A program made the translations under genes and the position numbers. Positions 62,606 through 64,000 of a stretch of 64,000 nt of DNA are shown piece after piece. Position 1 is the first letter of the stretch; each line of letters opens with the position of its first letter. The notes under the pieces were generated by a model. It was not told the origin of the DNA and did not search any database. It saw only the letters and a program-made list of their open reading frames with translations. Source of the stretch: Willaertia magna (lineage: Eukaryota; Heterolobosea; Eutetramitea; Acrasida; Naegleriidae); assembly GCA_902984215.1 (NCBI GenBank), contig CADWAF010005181.1, forward strand, positions 1-64,000, given 5' to 3'.

Positions 62606-64000
62606 ATGGAAGTAAAAGAAACTGATTATTTTGAATCATGTTCACGTGGATCAGTATATGATAGGTGGAGGTTAAGAGGTGATGATGAAACAAATAGTAA
62701 TGAAATTAAAAAAACAGTATTTCATAGATATTTAAATGTAGACAAATCAGATGAAATTGAAGACGAAGAAGAGTTAGAAGAACCAATTGAAAACTCTGAT
62801 ACGGAATTGGCCATACCAAAATCTTTAGTACCAAACTCACAAAAAGAAAAAAAAGATAAAAAAGAAATAAATATTGGTGAAGAAAATGATAAAGATGGTG
62901 AACAAAATTTTAAGGAAGATCTTGCAATATTAATTCCTTTTATGTTGAACTATTTATTTGAAAATTATGAAAATATTACATATAAAGCAATAGCATATTC
63001 TACTGTATTATCATTAGATTATTTAAAGAATTATATAACAAATGAAATTGGGAAAGATAATTGGAGAAAAATCATTATTAAAAATAAAGATGATATTCCA
63101 TCTCCTTTACCAAAACAAACAGTAGAAGAAAATGAAGAACCACTAAAGAAAAAGGTAAAAGTTGATTCATTAATTCATGAAATATTAATTTATTTACCAA
63201 TTTTAAATTTATTCACAAAAAAATTTCCAGATATAGTAGTTGATACTAGTGATAAGAAAGAAGGTGGATCTTTTTCTTTATTAGATTGTTCTTTAAAGAG
63301 ACAATATACTTTATTTGAAAATGGTGAAAATAAAATTGAAGATGAAGATAGTGAATTTTGGTTTTCAAATTGGAAAGATTATATTCTTTACTTATTGTCA
63401 AACATAGATTTTATTAGTAATGAAGAACACGAAACACTAAGTTCAAATAATAATAATCAAGCATTCACTCACTTTTTATTATTGACAGCTCACTTTATAA
63501 AATATTTAAGAAATAAATTATTACCAAAGTATTCATTTAATGAATTTACATTTTGTTCTGATATGAAACAACATATGGAAAACATTAAAGATGAAGAAAT
63601 TAGAAATGAGTTGTTGGAATTGAGAGAAAAGAAATGGAAATTTAAATTTGAAATCCCAACTACTTTAAGTACCTGGTTTACAACCTTTACTAATTTAGAA
63701 AATTCATTACAACAAGAAAAAAAGAATGATAAATTAAATGTATTTTTACTACCTATTGAATTACAATATGAAATTTTAACTTTTTATTCAGTAAATAAGG
63801 TAAAAGATTTATTACAATTAAGATTGATTTGTAAAGAATGGAATAATATAATAATTTCACCACAAAGGAGCAATCAATTATGGTTGCAATTATGTTTTAT
63901 TTCTATAAAGAATTCCCCTTTGTATCCATATGTTGGTAAAGATGATATTTATGTTTATGGTCCAATAACTTCAGAAGAAAAAGAAATAATTGAAAGAGAA
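62606..64000 (+). CDS. F-box protein (3' truncated by the window end)
   Basis: The frame is open from ATG 62606 (MEVKETDYFESC, A-run before the ATG) to the last base, 465 codons. An acidic/lysine leader is followed by helical segments (AILIPFMLNYLFENYENITY, LIHEILIYLPILNLF, TLSTWFTTFTNLENSL). Near residue 385 is the F-box FLLPIELQYEILTFYSVNK, continuing LLQLRLICKEWNNII, with the usual L-P-x-E-L and W-N spacing. F-box proteins bring substrates to Skp1-Cul1 ubiquitin ligases. The substrate-binding part beyond the F-box is cut off, so it cannot be typed. The N-terminal ~370 residues have no recognised domain. Confidence 0.85.
   Translation, partial: MEVKETDYFESCSRGSVYDRWRLRGDDETNSNEIKKTVFHRYLNVDKSDEIEDEEELEEPIENSDTELAIPKSLVPNSQKEKKDKKEINIGEENDKDGEQNFKEDLAILIPFMLNYLFENYENITYKAIAYSTVLSLDYLKNYITNEIGKDNWRKIIIKNKDDIPSPLPKQTVEENEEPLKKKVKVDSLIHEILIYLPILNLFTKKFPDIVVDTSDKKEGGSFSLLDCSLKRQYTLFENGENKIEDEDSEFWFSNWKDYILYLLSNIDFISNEEHETLSSNNNNQAFTHFLLLTAHFIKYLRNKLLPKYSFNEFTFCSDMKQHMENIKDEEIRNELLELREKKWKFKFEIPTTLSTWFTTFTNLENSLQQEKKNDKLNVFLLPIELQYEILTFYSVNKVKDLLQLRLICKEWNNIIISPQRSNQLWLQLCFISIKNSPLYPYVGKDDIYVYGPITSEEKEIIERE

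Overview
The window is nuclear DNA from an AT-rich, gene-dense protist. Genes are interrupted by a few short GT..AG introns (42 to 104 bp in the confident models, plus one of 334 bp). Proteins carry N-, K- and E-rich low-complexity runs, and all 17 confidently modelled genes whose stop lies in the window end in TAA. IFT54 and a PTPDC1-like phosphatase point to a ciliated or flagellated cell. My best guess is an amoeboflagellate such as a heterolobosean relative of Naegleria; this is inference from gene content and style, not a match to a known genome.

Layout. 1-500: the end of a protein kinase gene and a leucine-rich-repeat remnant. 500-3315: a gene-free, extremely AT-rich stretch (1 to 3 G/C per 60 bases in the lines counted). 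3316-10128: one 2270-residue gene joining an almost perfect histone H3 N-terminal tail to acidic linkers, three blocks of ankyrin repeats, a WGR domain and a PARP catalytic domain. 10129-15600: a second AT desert with at least two hairpin repeats. 16.1-40.2 kb: dense housekeeping genes: a possible spliced micro-gene, DDX6/Dhh1-like helicase, a small basic protein, signal peptidase subunit SPCS2, a kinesin-14 with a ubiquitin-like domain, IFT54, a nucleotidyltransferase-like protein, a USP4/11/15-type deubiquitinase, a PTPDC1-like phosphatase, DDX3/Ded1-like helicase and the proteasome activator PA200/Blm10. 40.2-45.7 kb: a disturbed accessory block holding a kinase/ankyrin/beta-repeat gene with broken frames and a tandem nuclease-kinase (Crinkler-type) pair, one copy visibly wrecked by an internal inversion. 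45.8-64 kb: condensin SMC4, GOT1, a secreted type 2 (circularly permuted) PHB-depolymerase-like esterase, a PH/beta-helix protein, an intron-containing tRNA-Cys, a WD40-like protein, a thioredoxin-UBA-UBX protein, a GNAT acetyltransferase, an NmrA-type oxidoreductase and the start of an F-box gene.

Functional themes. Protein quality control is well represented (USP, PA200, Trx-UBA-UBX, F-box), as are cilium/microtubule genes (kinesin-14, IFT54, PTPDC1), RNA helicases and chromatin (H3-tail PARP, SMC4). The two most unusual items are the H3-tail/ankyrin/WGR/PARP fusion, which I do not know from any described PARP, and the Crinkler-like block with a 15-bp inverted repeat bounding an inverted gene segment. 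Many genes needed splicing to be read whole. Exon joins were chosen by GT..AG sites, reading phase and recovery of family motifs.
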